A DNA stretch of 64,000 nt from CAWDCV01 sp963728125 (GTDB taxonomy: Bacteria > Actinomycetota > Actinomycetes > CAWDCV01). The DNA lies in contig CAVSIZ010000005.1 in assembly GCA_963728125.1 (NCBI GenBank), positions 138,011-202,010 of the forward strand, in the 5' to 3' direction. The notes below the pieces were generated by a model. It ran no database searches. It had not been told where the DNA came from and saw only the letters and a list, made by a program, of their open reading frames with translations. Below are positions 1 through 7,451 of this stretch, one piece after another; position 1 is the first letter of the stretch, and each line of letters begins with the position of its first letter. The position numbers and the translations under genes are program-made.

Positions 1-444
1 GCTGACACCAAGGCCGGTGCGGACACAGCCGAGGCGGCAGCGAATCGGATCCGCATCGCCGACCGGGTGGTCGCCGACGGGTCCACACATGTCCTCGTCG
101 ACGAGCTCGTGCCCCGGCTCGTCGGGAAAACCACTCATGCACGTCGTCCCGACCTCCTCGTGCGGGTCACGGATCTGGTGCGTGCGGCGCCGCCTGCTGC
201 AGTGGCGTGGGCGCAGCGCGCCATGGCGGCGCGTTCGGACTCGAGCGAGATGCTGGCAGGCACCTCGGTGCCGGCGCTCGTGCTGGTCGGGGCGGAAGAC
301 GCGATCACTCCCGAGAGCGACGCGCGCGCGATCGTTGACGGCATGCCGAACGCTCGGTTGGTGGTGCTACCAGAGGCTGGCCACCTGAGTCCGATGGAGA
401 CCCCCGATGCCTTTGCCTCCTCGGTGCGCGACTTCACGTCGTGA
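1..444 (+). CDS. alpha/beta hydrolase, C-terminal part (5' end outside window)
   Basis: The reading frame is open from the first base and ends in TGA, giving about 147 visible residues, so the N-terminal half with the nucleophile elbow lies upstream of the window. The visible start (ADTKAGADTAEAAANR) is the segment that follows the nucleophile region in 3-oxoadipate enol-lactonase-like hydrolases. Later come a cap-domain stretch, then PALVLVGAEDAITP, which carries the acid residue of the triad (Asp in GAEDAITP), and EAGHLSPMETPDAF, which carries the catalytic His (AGHL). The fold assignment is firm. The substrate cannot be read from this fragment. It converges on the coiled-coil gene downstream. 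Confidence 0.85.
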   Translation, partial: ADTKAGADTAEAAANRIRIADRVVADGSTHVLVDELVPRLVGKTTHARRPDLLVRVTDLVRAAPPAAVAWAQRAMAARSDSSEMLAGTSVPALVLVGAEDAITPESDARAIVDGMPNARLVVLPEAGHLSPMETPDAFASSVRDFTS

Positions 445-471
445 CCGAGAAGGCGATGGCGAAGGACCCAG

Positions 472-1950
472 CTAGGCGCGGATCACCGGGATGATCTGCG
501 TGTCGTCGTCTTCGAGGTCCTGCGGATTCGACGAGACGTCCAGTTCGGCGTTCTCGTCCGCCTCGACGAGCTCGGCGTCAACGACCTCGTCGTCGTCCTC
601 GGAATCGATCGCGGCATCGGTTGCGGATACCGCGGCAGCGCCGGCCGCCGCGCCTGCAGCTGCTGCGTGAGCTCCCCGCGCGTGTGTCCCTGGTCCCGCC
701 GCCGGGTCGGGAGCCGCGATCGCCCGCGGTGCCTCCGGGTTGTGGATGGCGTGCGAGTCCTGCTCGGGCAAACCGATGCCGCCGAGCAGCTGGCGAAGCT
801 GACCGAGGTGGCCCTGGATGCTGTCGCGCTGCCGGCTGAGATCGTCCACCTGGCGCTGGGCGGTGATCCTGATCTGCTGGGCTTCCGCCTTCGCGTCGGC
901 GATCATCCGCTCGGCCGAGGTACGAGCCTCAGTCACGACCCCGTCGACGTTGCGGCGGGCGTTCGCGATGAGCGACTTGGCGTGCTCGTCGGCCTCGCGT
1001 CGGGTTTGCTCGGCCTGCATCGACGCCTTCGCGGCGCGTTCCTCTGCGCTGGTGGCGCGCTCCTCGGCCTCTGAGACCAGCTTCTGCGTGGCCGCGACCG
1101 CCGCTTCGTGGCGTGAGGTGTGCTGCTGCTCGGCCTCCTCGCGGCGCGACGCCATCCGCACCTCGAAGTCCGACTCCTCGCGGGCGATGGCCGCGCGGCT
1201 CTCTTCGAGCAGGCGGGTGGCTTCGGCCTTGTGCTGCTCGGCCTCGCGCTTGGCTTCGGCGAGGAGCTGATCGCGGTCGCGCTTGGTCGTGGCCCGGTGC
1301 TCCGCAACATCGCGGTCGGCCGTGGTACGCAGCTTCGCGACCTCGCGCTCGGCCTTGGCGCGCTCCTCGGCCACCTCGTGATCGGTGCTGGCGCGAAGCT
1401 TCGCGACCTCGCGCTCCACCGACGCGCGCAGCTCGTCCGCTTCCCGCTGCGCCATGGCGCGAGCTTCCGTGGCGTCATTCGCCGCCAGCGTGCGGACTTC
1501 GTCGGCTTCTCGCTTGGCATTCGTACGGATCTCGCTCGATGCATTGTCCGCGGCCGCGCGCATCTCCGCGGCGTGAACCTTGGCCTCCGCGGTGATGGCA
1601 GTCGCGTCGCCACGCGCCGCGGCGACGAGCTCGTTCGACTGCTCCTCAGCGAGGCGCAGGAGCTGCTCGATTCGCGCGCCCAGTCCCGAGTACGACGGCC
1701 GGTCGGACTCACGCAGTTGGTGCTTGGCGTCGCCGAGCTCCTTGCGCAGCGTTGCCACCTGGTCTTCGAGGATGCGGATTCGTTCGGTGGAGCGGTCGGT
1801 TTCGGCCTTGCTTCGAGCGAGGTTCTTCTCCAGCTGCCGCAGATGACGATCGACTGCGAGCCGGTCGTAGCCGCGACGCGTGACCTCGAAGCGATCACCT
1901 CCGCTGGGGTCGAAAAACGTAGGTGACTTGGCGTCGGTGTCCGTCGTCAT
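472..1950 (-). CDS. DivIVA/Scy-like coiled-coil cell-polarity protein
   Basis: 492 residues. The N-terminus holds a DivIVA-type segment (FEVTRRGYDRLAVDRHLRQLE, residues about 21-41). A very long Ala/Glu/Arg-rich coiled coil follows to about residue 390, with recurring READELRA, REVAKLRA and KREAEQ-type heptads. The tail is Ala/Gly-rich (about 415-450) and then strongly acidic (DAELVEADENAELD), ending DTQIIPVIRA. This resembles actinobacterial polar-growth scaffolds (DivIVA/Wag31, Scy, FilP), which assemble at curved membranes and recruit cell-wall machinery. The low-complexity repeats make exact orthology uncertain. The upstream GGGAAGGGCA before ATG is a plausible ribosome site. The gene stands alone between convergent and co-directional neighbours. 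Confidence 0.75.
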   Translation of the reverse strand: MTTDTDAKSPTFFDPSGGDRFEVTRRGYDRLAVDRHLRQLEKNLARSKAETDRSTERIRILEDQVATLRKELGDAKHQLRESDRPSYSGLGARIEQLLRLAEEQSNELVAAARGDATAITAEAKVHAAEMRAAADNASSEIRTNAKREADEVRTLAANDATEARAMAQREADELRASVEREVAKLRASTDHEVAEERAKAEREVAKLRTTADRDVAEHRATTKRDRDQLLAEAKREAEQHKAEATRLLEESRAAIAREESDFEVRMASRREEAEQQHTSRHEAAVAATQKLVSEAEERATSAEERAAKASMQAEQTRREADEHAKSLIANARRNVDGVVTEARTSAERMIADAKAEAQQIRITAQRQVDDLSRQRDSIQGHLGQLRQLLGGIGLPEQDSHAIHNPEAPRAIAAPDPAAGPGTHARGAHAAAAGAAAGAAAVSATDAAIDSEDDDEVVDAELVEADENAELDVSSNPQDLEDDDTQIIPVIRA

Positions 1951-2084
1951 TGCCCTTCCCTGCTATCCCTGCTGGGTGGATCGACGTGTGTGATGCCCCC
2001 GTGCCGGCCGCTACGCATCCCGCGCCCGCCGCCGCAATGCGGGCCACCCTACGCCTACTGATCGCTGCCTTGTCCGCAGACTCC

Positions 2085-2495
2085 TCAACCCGCTGGCTCG
2101 ACCAACTCGACGAGCACGCCGCCGGCGTCCTTCGGATGCACGAAGTTGATTCGGGACCCTGCTGTTCCCGGTTTGGGTTGGTCGTAGAGCAGTCGCACGC
2201 CCGCATCTCGCAACGATTGAGACGTCGCCTCGATGTCGTCGACCGCGTAAGCGACCTGTTGAACGCCCTCACCGCTGCGCTCCAGGAACTTCGCGATGGC
2301 GGAGTCGGCGCGCAGCGGCGCTAGCAGCTGGACGTACGACCCTGAATTCCCCACCTCGAGCATGGCTTCGCGAACACCCTGCTCCTCGTTCTCCTCGGTA
2401 TGGACCAGGCGCAGCCCGAATACCCGCTCGTGGAACGCAATGGCGGCGTCGAGATCGTGGACCGCAAGGCCGACATGATCGATGCGGGTCAGCAT
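2085..2495 (-). CDS. mce: methylmalonyl-CoA epimerase (VOC family)
   Basis: 136 residues, the usual size. It interconverts (S)- and (R)-methylmalonyl-CoA between propionyl-CoA carboxylase and methylmalonyl-CoA mutase. Two VOC beta-alpha-beta-beta-beta modules are visible: MLTRIDHVGLAVHDLDAAI with the first metal His, EEQGVREAMLEVGNSGSYVQLL with Gln, and a C-terminal NFVHPKDAGGVLVELVEPAG with the final Glu. Where well-studied epimerases read GxHH, this protein reads GVQQVAYAVDD, so the usual His ligand is Gln. I recall similar QQ versions in other actinobacteria, so this is not evidence of inactivity. The gene is divergent from meaB and near the B12 mutase, which fits the role. GAGGAGGAGG lies about 13 nt before the ATG. 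Confidence 0.92.
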   Translation of the reverse strand: MLTRIDHVGLAVHDLDAAIAFHERVFGLRLVHTEENEEQGVREAMLEVGNSGSYVQLLAPLRADSAIAKFLERSGEGVQQVAYAVDDIEATSQSLRDAGVRLLYDQPKPGTAGSRINFVHPKDAGGVLVELVEPAG

Positions 2496-2628
2496 CCGCG
2501 TGGCACCGCCCTCCTCCTCGGCTGAGTACGCTGCAGGCTACCGGCGGACGGTTCCCGCGGCCGCGCTCCGAAACGGTCGCACTCCGAATCGTGGGCGCAC
2601 CGCCGGACACCCTGCTTGGAGGATGCCC

Positions 2629-3612
2629 GTGGTCGACCGCGACTCGGTCGACGATCTGGTCGCTCGGGCCAGGAGCGGCGACCATCGGGCCGTCGCCCGA
2701 CTGATCTCTCTGGTGGAGAACGCGTCTCCTCGGCTGCGCGAGGTCACGCAAGCGCTGATGCCGCATGCCGGCACCGCTGCCATCGTCGGGATCACCGGCT
2801 CTCCCGGCGTCGGCAAATCGACGTCGACGTCGGCGATGGTCACCGCGTACCGCGAGGCCGAGAAGCGCGTCGGTGTCCTCGCGATCGACCCGTCGTCGCC
2901 CTTCTCCGGCGGTGCGCTGCTTGGCGATCGCATCCGGATGCAGGAGCACGCCACGGACCCCGAGGTCTACATCCGCTCGATGGCGTCGCGCGGGCACTTG
3001 GGCGGACTCGCCTGGGCAACGCCGCAGGCGGTGCGGGTCCTGGACGCGGCCGGATGCGACGTGGTGCTCGTCGAGACCGTCGGCGTCGGCCAGGCCGAAG
3101 TCGACATCGCATCCCTCGCCGACTCGACCGTGGTCTTGCTGGCACCCGGGATGGGTGACGGCATCCAGGCCGCGAAGGCGGGCATTCTCGAGATCGCCGA
3201 CCTGCTCGTCGTGAACAAGGCCGACCGCGACGGCGCCAATGCGACCGTTCGCGATCTGCGAGCGATGCTGGCGCTTGGCCAGCGTCAGCCTGGCGCCTGG
3301 CGCCCGCCAGTTCTGACCACGATCGCGTCTCGCGGCGAGGGTGTTGCCGAGGTGGTGTCCGAGGTGAATCGCCACCGCGACTGGATGCTGAGCACCGGCG
3401 ACCTGGACCGCCGGCGGCTCGCTCGCGCCAGCGCGGAGATCGAAGCGCTGGCGGTGAGAGCCGTGCGCGGTCAGTTGGACGGTGTGCGTGGCGAGTCCGC
3501 GCTGCCGCGACTCGCGCAGAACGTCCTCGCCGGCCGGTCCGATCCCTATCGGGCGGCAGACGAGCTGCTTGCAGCGCTCGCCGCTGGTGAGGGCGCGCCC
3601 AGCGAGGCATGA
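2629..3612 (+). CDS. meaB: methylmalonyl-CoA mutase-associated G3E GTPase MeaB
   Basis: About 327 residues from the chosen start. MeaB/ArgK GTPases load and protect B12-dependent acyl-CoA mutases. P-loop GSPGVGKS at about residues 57-64, a switch region DPSSPFSGGALLGDR, the family motif FIRSMASRG-like YIRSMASRGHLGG, VETVGVGQ, and the base-specificity motif NKAD are all present. Upstream, GGAGG at 2618-2622 abuts an ATG at 2623 with no spacing but lies 6 nt before GTG 2629, so GTG 2629 is preferred. A longer reading from 2482 would overlap the epimerase start and adds unconserved sequence. Divergent from mce and 1.1 kb upstream of the mutase large subunit, so it is probably its chaperone. Confidence 0.93.
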   Translation: MVDRDSVDDLVARARSGDHRAVARLISLVENASPRLREVTQALMPHAGTAAIVGITGSPGVGKSTSTSAMVTAYREAEKRVGVLAIDPSSPFSGGALLGDRIRMQEHATDPEVYIRSMASRGHLGGLAWATPQAVRVLDAAGCDVVLVETVGVGQAEVDIASLADSTVVLLAPGMGDGIQAAKAGILEIADLLVVNKADRDGANATVRDLRAMLALGQRQPGAWRPPVLTTIASRGEGVAEVVSEVNRHRDWMLSTGDLDRRRLARASAEIEALAVRAVRGQLDGVRGESALPRLAQNVLAGRSDPYRAADELLAALAAGEGAPSEA

Positions 3613-3715
3613 TCGACTCAAGCATTGCTCCGCGTGGCACCCGGTACTGCGCGGTGCCCGAAGGGTAGAAAGGACGTACGACCGCCTGGTCCGCCTGCCC
3701 GCCGCGAGGAGATCG

Positions 3716-3874
3716 ATGATCAAGAGGATCTTGCTCTGGCTGGCGATCGTGTTCGCCGTCTTCTACATCCTCACCGCCCCCAGCGATGCGGCCAATGCGG
3801 TGCAGGGGGCCTTCGCTGCGCTGGCTGCGGCGGGGCGAGCCTTTCTGACGTTCATCGACGCCCTCTTCGCGTAA
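3716..3874 (+). CDS. small single-pass membrane protein, 52 aa
   Basis: A 52-residue ORF starting MIKRILLWLAIVFAVFYILT, which is one hydrophobic helix after a KR start, followed by an Ala-rich amphipathic stretch (APSDAANAVQGAFAALAAAG) and a second weakly hydrophobic end (AFLTFIDALFA). GAGGAG lies about 6 nt before the ATG, which supports translation. It sits 10 nt upstream of the PH-domain membrane protein, so the two are probably cotranscribed. No function is known to me. Similar tiny proteins are common beside PH-domain genes in actinobacteria, but that is recollection, not something seen here. Confidence 0.6.
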   Translation: MIKRILLWLAIVFAVFYILTAPSDAANAVQGAFAALAAAGRAFLTFIDALFA

Positions 3875-3884
3875 CAATCGACAC

Positions 3885-4607
3885 GTGGCATTCGGCGAGC
3901 CCTCCGGCCCCTCCCCACCCGGTGAGCAGTACCTGCTGCCCGGCGAGGTGGCGGTCGTCATCGTGCCCCGGCACTGGATCATGGTGGCCGGGCCGTTCCT
4001 CTGGGGAATCGGTGCCCTGCTCGTCGCCGGGATCCTGACGGCCTACGTCGAAGCGTCGCAACCGGCGACGACGTACATCTGGCTGATCACGCTCGGGGTG
4101 CTGGTGTGGGTGGGCTGGCGCTTTTTTGTCTGGTACGTCGAACGGTTCATCGTCACCGACCGGCGGCTCATGCTGGTGACCGGCTTGTTGAACCGCAGGG
4201 TGGCCGTCATCCCGCTGCGGAAGGTCACGGACATGACCTACCAGCGAACAGGGGTCGGCCGGCTGTTCGGGTACGGCGGGCTGGTCATCGAGTCCGCGGC
4301 GCAGGACCAGGCGCTGCGCGAGGTGGACTACCTACCGAACCCGGATGCGCTCTACCAACGCGTGTCGCAGCTGCTGTTCTCCCGGCCGGAAGCCGACGCG
4401 ACGGCGGTGAGCACGCAGGTTCGTCGCAACCGGCTGCCGCGCACGCAGGCGAACATCTACGCACGACCACAGCGACCGTACGTGGAGGAGACGACGGTGA
4501 CGACCACCGGCGATCCGCCCACCCAGCCGATTCCGACCGTGCGGCCGGTCGAGCCGCACACTCCGCGCCCGAGCCGCGACCCGCGCGTCCGGCGCCCGCG
4601 CTACTAA
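3885..4607 (+). CDS. PH domain-containing membrane protein
   Basis: 240 residues. After a short Pro-rich start comes GEQYLLPGEVAVVIVPRHW, the typical opening of bacterial PH-like (YdbS/YdbT) membrane proteins. Two membrane helices follow (about residues 32-52 and 61-78). The PH-like module begins WYVERFIVTDRRLMLVTGLLNRRVAVIPLRKVTDMTY and continues through GRLFGYGGLVIESAAQDQALREVDYLPNP. The last 75 residues are basic, Pro-rich and probably disordered and cytoplasmic. The start is GTG. The molecular role is not known for this family. It follows the 52-aa membrane ORF closely. Confidence 0.8.
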   Translation: MAFGEPSGPSPPGEQYLLPGEVAVVIVPRHWIMVAGPFLWGIGALLVAGILTAYVEASQPATTYIWLITLGVLVWVGWRFFVWYVERFIVTDRRLMLVTGLLNRRVAVIPLRKVTDMTYQRTGVGRLFGYGGLVIESAAQDQALREVDYLPNPDALYQRVSQLLFSRPEADATAVSTQVRRNRLPRTQANIYARPQRPYVEETTVTTTGDPPTQPIPTVRPVEPHTPRPSRDPRVRRPRY

Positions 4608-4723
4608 TCCCCTGCACGGACATCCCGGAGTACGGTGTGTGACACCGACGCGCCCTGACGGCAGCTTGTGGTCACAATTCCGCAGCCGCGAGGGCCGGCG
4701 TAGCCGATGACGAGGAGGTCCCG

Positions 4724-6409
4724 GTGGACGCCCGCGAGATCGAGGCCGGACGGCAGCGCTGGCAGGAGCGCTTCGATGCCGCCCGGGAAGCCGGGCGGGT
4801 GCGCGACCGCGACTTCACCACCCTGTCCGGTGCGGAGGTGGACCCTGTCTACGGGCCGCCGACGGGGGAGCCGTACCCCGGTTTCGACCGGATTGGCTGG
4901 CCGGGGGAGTACCCGTTCACCCGTGGGCTCTACCCGAGTGGGTACCGCGGCCGGCCGTGGACGATCCGTCAGTTCGCCGGCTTCGGCAACGCCGTGCAGA
5001 CCAACGAGCGCTATCGCACGATCCTCGCCAAGGGCGGCGGCGGCCTGTCCGTCGCTTTCGACATGCCGACCCTGATGGGGCGTGACTCTGACGACGAGCG
5101 ATCGCTGGGCGAGGTCGGCCACTGCGGAGTGGCCGTCGACAGCGCCGCCGACATGGACGTCCTGTTCGCCGGCATCCCGCTTGCCGACGTCACGACGTCG
5201 ATGACGATCAGCGGACCGGCGGTGCCGATCTTCTGCATGTACCTCGTGGCGGCGGAGCGTCAGGGGGCGACGGTTCGCGACCTCGACGGCACCCTGCAGA
5301 CCGACATCTTCAAGGAGTACATCGCACAGAAGGAGTGGCTCTTCCCGCCCGAGCCCCACCTGCGACTCATCGGCGACCTGATGGAGTTCTGCGCCGAGCA
5401 GGTTCCGGCGTACAAGCCGCTGTCGGTCTCCGGCTACCACATCCGCGAGGCCGGCGCGACGGCCGCGCAAGAGCTGGCTTTCACGCTGGCGGACGGATTC
5501 GGCTACGTCGAGCTCGGAAAGTCGCGCGGTCTCGACGTCGACGTCTTCACGCCCGGACTGTCTTTCTTCTTTGACGCGCACATCGACTTCTTCGAGGAGA
5601 TCGCCAAGTTCCGCGCCGCCCGCCGCATCTGGGCGCGGTGGATGCGCGATGTCTACGGCGCTCGCACGGAACGGGCGCAGTGGCTGCGCTTCCACACCCA
5701 AACCGCGGGCGTATCGCTCACTGCGCAGCAACCCGACAACAACGTCGTGCGTACGGCGGTAGAGGCGCTGGCAGCGGTGCTCGGCGGTACGAACTCGCTG
5801 CACACCAACGCGCTGGACGAGGTCCTCGCGCTGCCCAGCGAACGGGCGGCGGAGATCGCTTTGCGCACCCAGCAGGTGCTTCTCGAGGAGACCGGGGTTG
5901 TCAACGTCGCCGACCCTCTCGGCGGATCGTGGTACGTCGAGGAGCTCACCGACAGGTTGGAGGCCGAGGCCGAGACGATCTTCGCCTCGATCCGGACGAT
6001 GAGCTCGGACGGAACCATGGTCGCCGGCATCCTGCGTGGGATCGAGGACGGCTGGTTCATGGCCGAGATCGCCGAGTCGGCCTTCCGCTACCAGCGGGCG
6101 CTGGAGAAGGGCGACAAGGGCGTCGTCGGCGTCAACGTCCATGTCGACACGGTCGAGACGCCGCTGGAGATCCTGCGGGTGTCCGCCGAGGTTGAGCAGG
6201 AGCAAAACCGTACGCTCGCTCGGCTTCGGGCCACGCGCGATCAGGACGCTGTGAACAGTGCGCTCGCCCGGATGCGCGAGGTCGCGCGTGGAACCGACAA
6301 CTTGGTGCCGGCGATGCTGGACGCTGCTCGGGTCGAGGCCACGCTGGGCGAAATCTGCGGCGTCCTCACGCAGGAGTGGGGCACCTACATCGAGCCGCCG
6401 CGCTTCTAG
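4724..6409 (+). CDS. icmA: B12-dependent acyl-CoA mutase large subunit, isobutyryl-CoA mutase type
   Basis: 561 residues forming the substrate-binding TIM barrel of acyl-CoA mutases, with no C-terminal cobalamin domain. This is the size of the IcmA large subunit rather than of MutB (over 700). Start GTG 4724 has AGGAGG five nt upstream. Aligned to methylmalonyl-CoA mutase, Tyr89 is replaced by Phe84 (IRQFAGF) and Arg207 by Gln202 (EYIAQKEW), while the active-site His is kept (SGYHI, His239). Phe plus Gln is the known signature of isobutyryl-CoA/n-butyryl-CoA mutase. The small B12-binding subunit is not in the window. MeaB and epimerase genes lie just upstream. Databases often label such genes methylmalonyl-CoA mutase, which the active site argues against. 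Confidence 0.82.
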   Translation: MDAREIEAGRQRWQERFDAAREAGRVRDRDFTTLSGAEVDPVYGPPTGEPYPGFDRIGWPGEYPFTRGLYPSGYRGRPWTIRQFAGFGNAVQTNERYRTILAKGGGGLSVAFDMPTLMGRDSDDERSLGEVGHCGVAVDSAADMDVLFAGIPLADVTTSMTISGPAVPIFCMYLVAAERQGATVRDLDGTLQTDIFKEYIAQKEWLFPPEPHLRLIGDLMEFCAEQVPAYKPLSVSGYHIREAGATAAQELAFTLADGFGYVELGKSRGLDVDVFTPGLSFFFDAHIDFFEEIAKFRAARRIWARWMRDVYGARTERAQWLRFHTQTAGVSLTAQQPDNNVVRTAVEALAAVLGGTNSLHTNALDEVLALPSERAAEIALRTQQVLLEETGVVNVADPLGGSWYVEELTDRLEAEAETIFASIRTMSSDGTMVAGILRGIEDGWFMAEIAESAFRYQRALEKGDKGVVGVNVHVDTVETPLEILRVSAEVEQEQNRTLARLRATRDQDAVNSALARMREVARGTDNLVPAMLDAARVEATLGEICGVLTQEWGTYIEPPRF

Positions 6410-6464
6410 CGGCATCCACGCACCCTCGTAGCGACCAGTTGCGTCGCCGAGGAAGGATGAAGGT

Positions 6465-7424
6465 ATGAGCCAGCCGCAGTTCAACGCGTACGGAGCCGTC
6501 GACCTCGGCGCCGTCGCCGCCCGCTCGCAGGCACGCGCTTCCGCGCAATCGGCCGCCGCTGCGCGCGCCGGTTCCGGGGCGGACGGAGCCAACACGCCGA
6601 CTGTCGTCGAGGTGACCGAGGCGACATTCCAGACCGATGTCCTCGAGCGTTCGATGACCGTTCCGGTTGTCATCGACTTCTGGGCGGAGTGGTGCGGCCC
6701 CTGCAAGCAGCTGAGCCCGATCCTCGAGCGCTTTGCCGCTGCGGACGGCGGCCAGTGGGTGCTCGCGAAGATCGACGTCGACAGCAATCAGCGGCTTGCG
6801 GCTGCCGCCGGCGTTCAGGGGATTCCCGCAGTCAAGGCCGTCGTCGGCGGACGCATCCTCGGTGAGTTCACCGGCGCACTGCCGGAGGCGCAGGTGCGGC
6901 AGTGGCTGGACGACCTGATCGCGCTCGCTGCCGAAGGCGGCATCGGGGCCGAGAGCGGGCCGAATGGAGACGAGCCCGCCGACGGTGCGGAGACTGCAAC
7001 CGGGGTGGCTTCCGACCCCGCCTATGTCGCCGCTCTCGACGCGCTGGAGCGCGGTGACCTCGATGCTGCCGCGTCGGCGTACCGCGATCTGCTCGCCACC
7101 CGACCGGACGATCCCGGCGCCGTCATGGGCCTCGCGCAGGTCGAGTTGGTCCAGCGCAGCCAGGGCCTCGACGTCGCAACCGTCCTCGCGGCCGCCGACA
7201 GCGCGCCAGACGACATCGGCGCGCAGACACGAGCGGCCGACATCGAGTTCCTCAGCGGTCGCATCGAGGAGGCACTGTCGCGGTTGGTGACGTTGGTCGG
7301 CCGGTCGAGCGGCGATGACCGTGAGCAGGCACGGACGCACTTGCTCGAGCTCTTCACCGTGCTCGGCGCGGAGGATCCGCGGGTGTCTGCGGCCCGCCGC
7401 AACCTGATGGCGGTCCTGTTCTAG
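6465..7424 (+). CDS. YbbN-like co-chaperone: thioredoxin fold plus TPR-like tail
   Basis: 319 residues. An Ala-rich start is followed by a thioredoxin domain (about residues 46-155) with an intact active site WCGPCK at 76-81 inside VIDFWAEWCGPCK and the cis-Pro region GIPAVKAVV. The C-terminal 130 residues are helical TPR-like repeats (ALERGDLDAAASAYRDLLATRPDDPGAV). This is the architecture of YbbN/CnoX proteins, which act as redox-linked holdases. GGAAGGA precedes the ATG. The M. tuberculosis counterpart (Rv1324, from memory) also lies next to glgB, so the position is conserved. Confidence 0.85.
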   Translation: MSQPQFNAYGAVDLGAVAARSQARASAQSAAAARAGSGADGANTPTVVEVTEATFQTDVLERSMTVPVVIDFWAEWCGPCKQLSPILERFAAADGGQWVLAKIDVDSNQRLAAAAGVQGIPAVKAVVGGRILGEFTGALPEAQVRQWLDDLIALAAEGGIGAESGPNGDEPADGAETATGVASDPAYVAALDALERGDLDAAASAYRDLLATRPDDPGAVMGLAQVELVQRSQGLDVATVLAAADSAPDDIGAQTRAADIEFLSGRIEEALSRLVTLVGRSSGDDREQARTHLLELFTVLGAEDPRVSAARRNLMAVLF

Positions 7425-7451
7425 CCGCAGCGGCAGGGGCGGCGTGAAGCG

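Noticed and set aside
4604..6787. 727-codon open frame on the minus strand
   Set aside because: It is the mirror of the mutase large subunit with low-complexity Arg/Gly/Ala composition.
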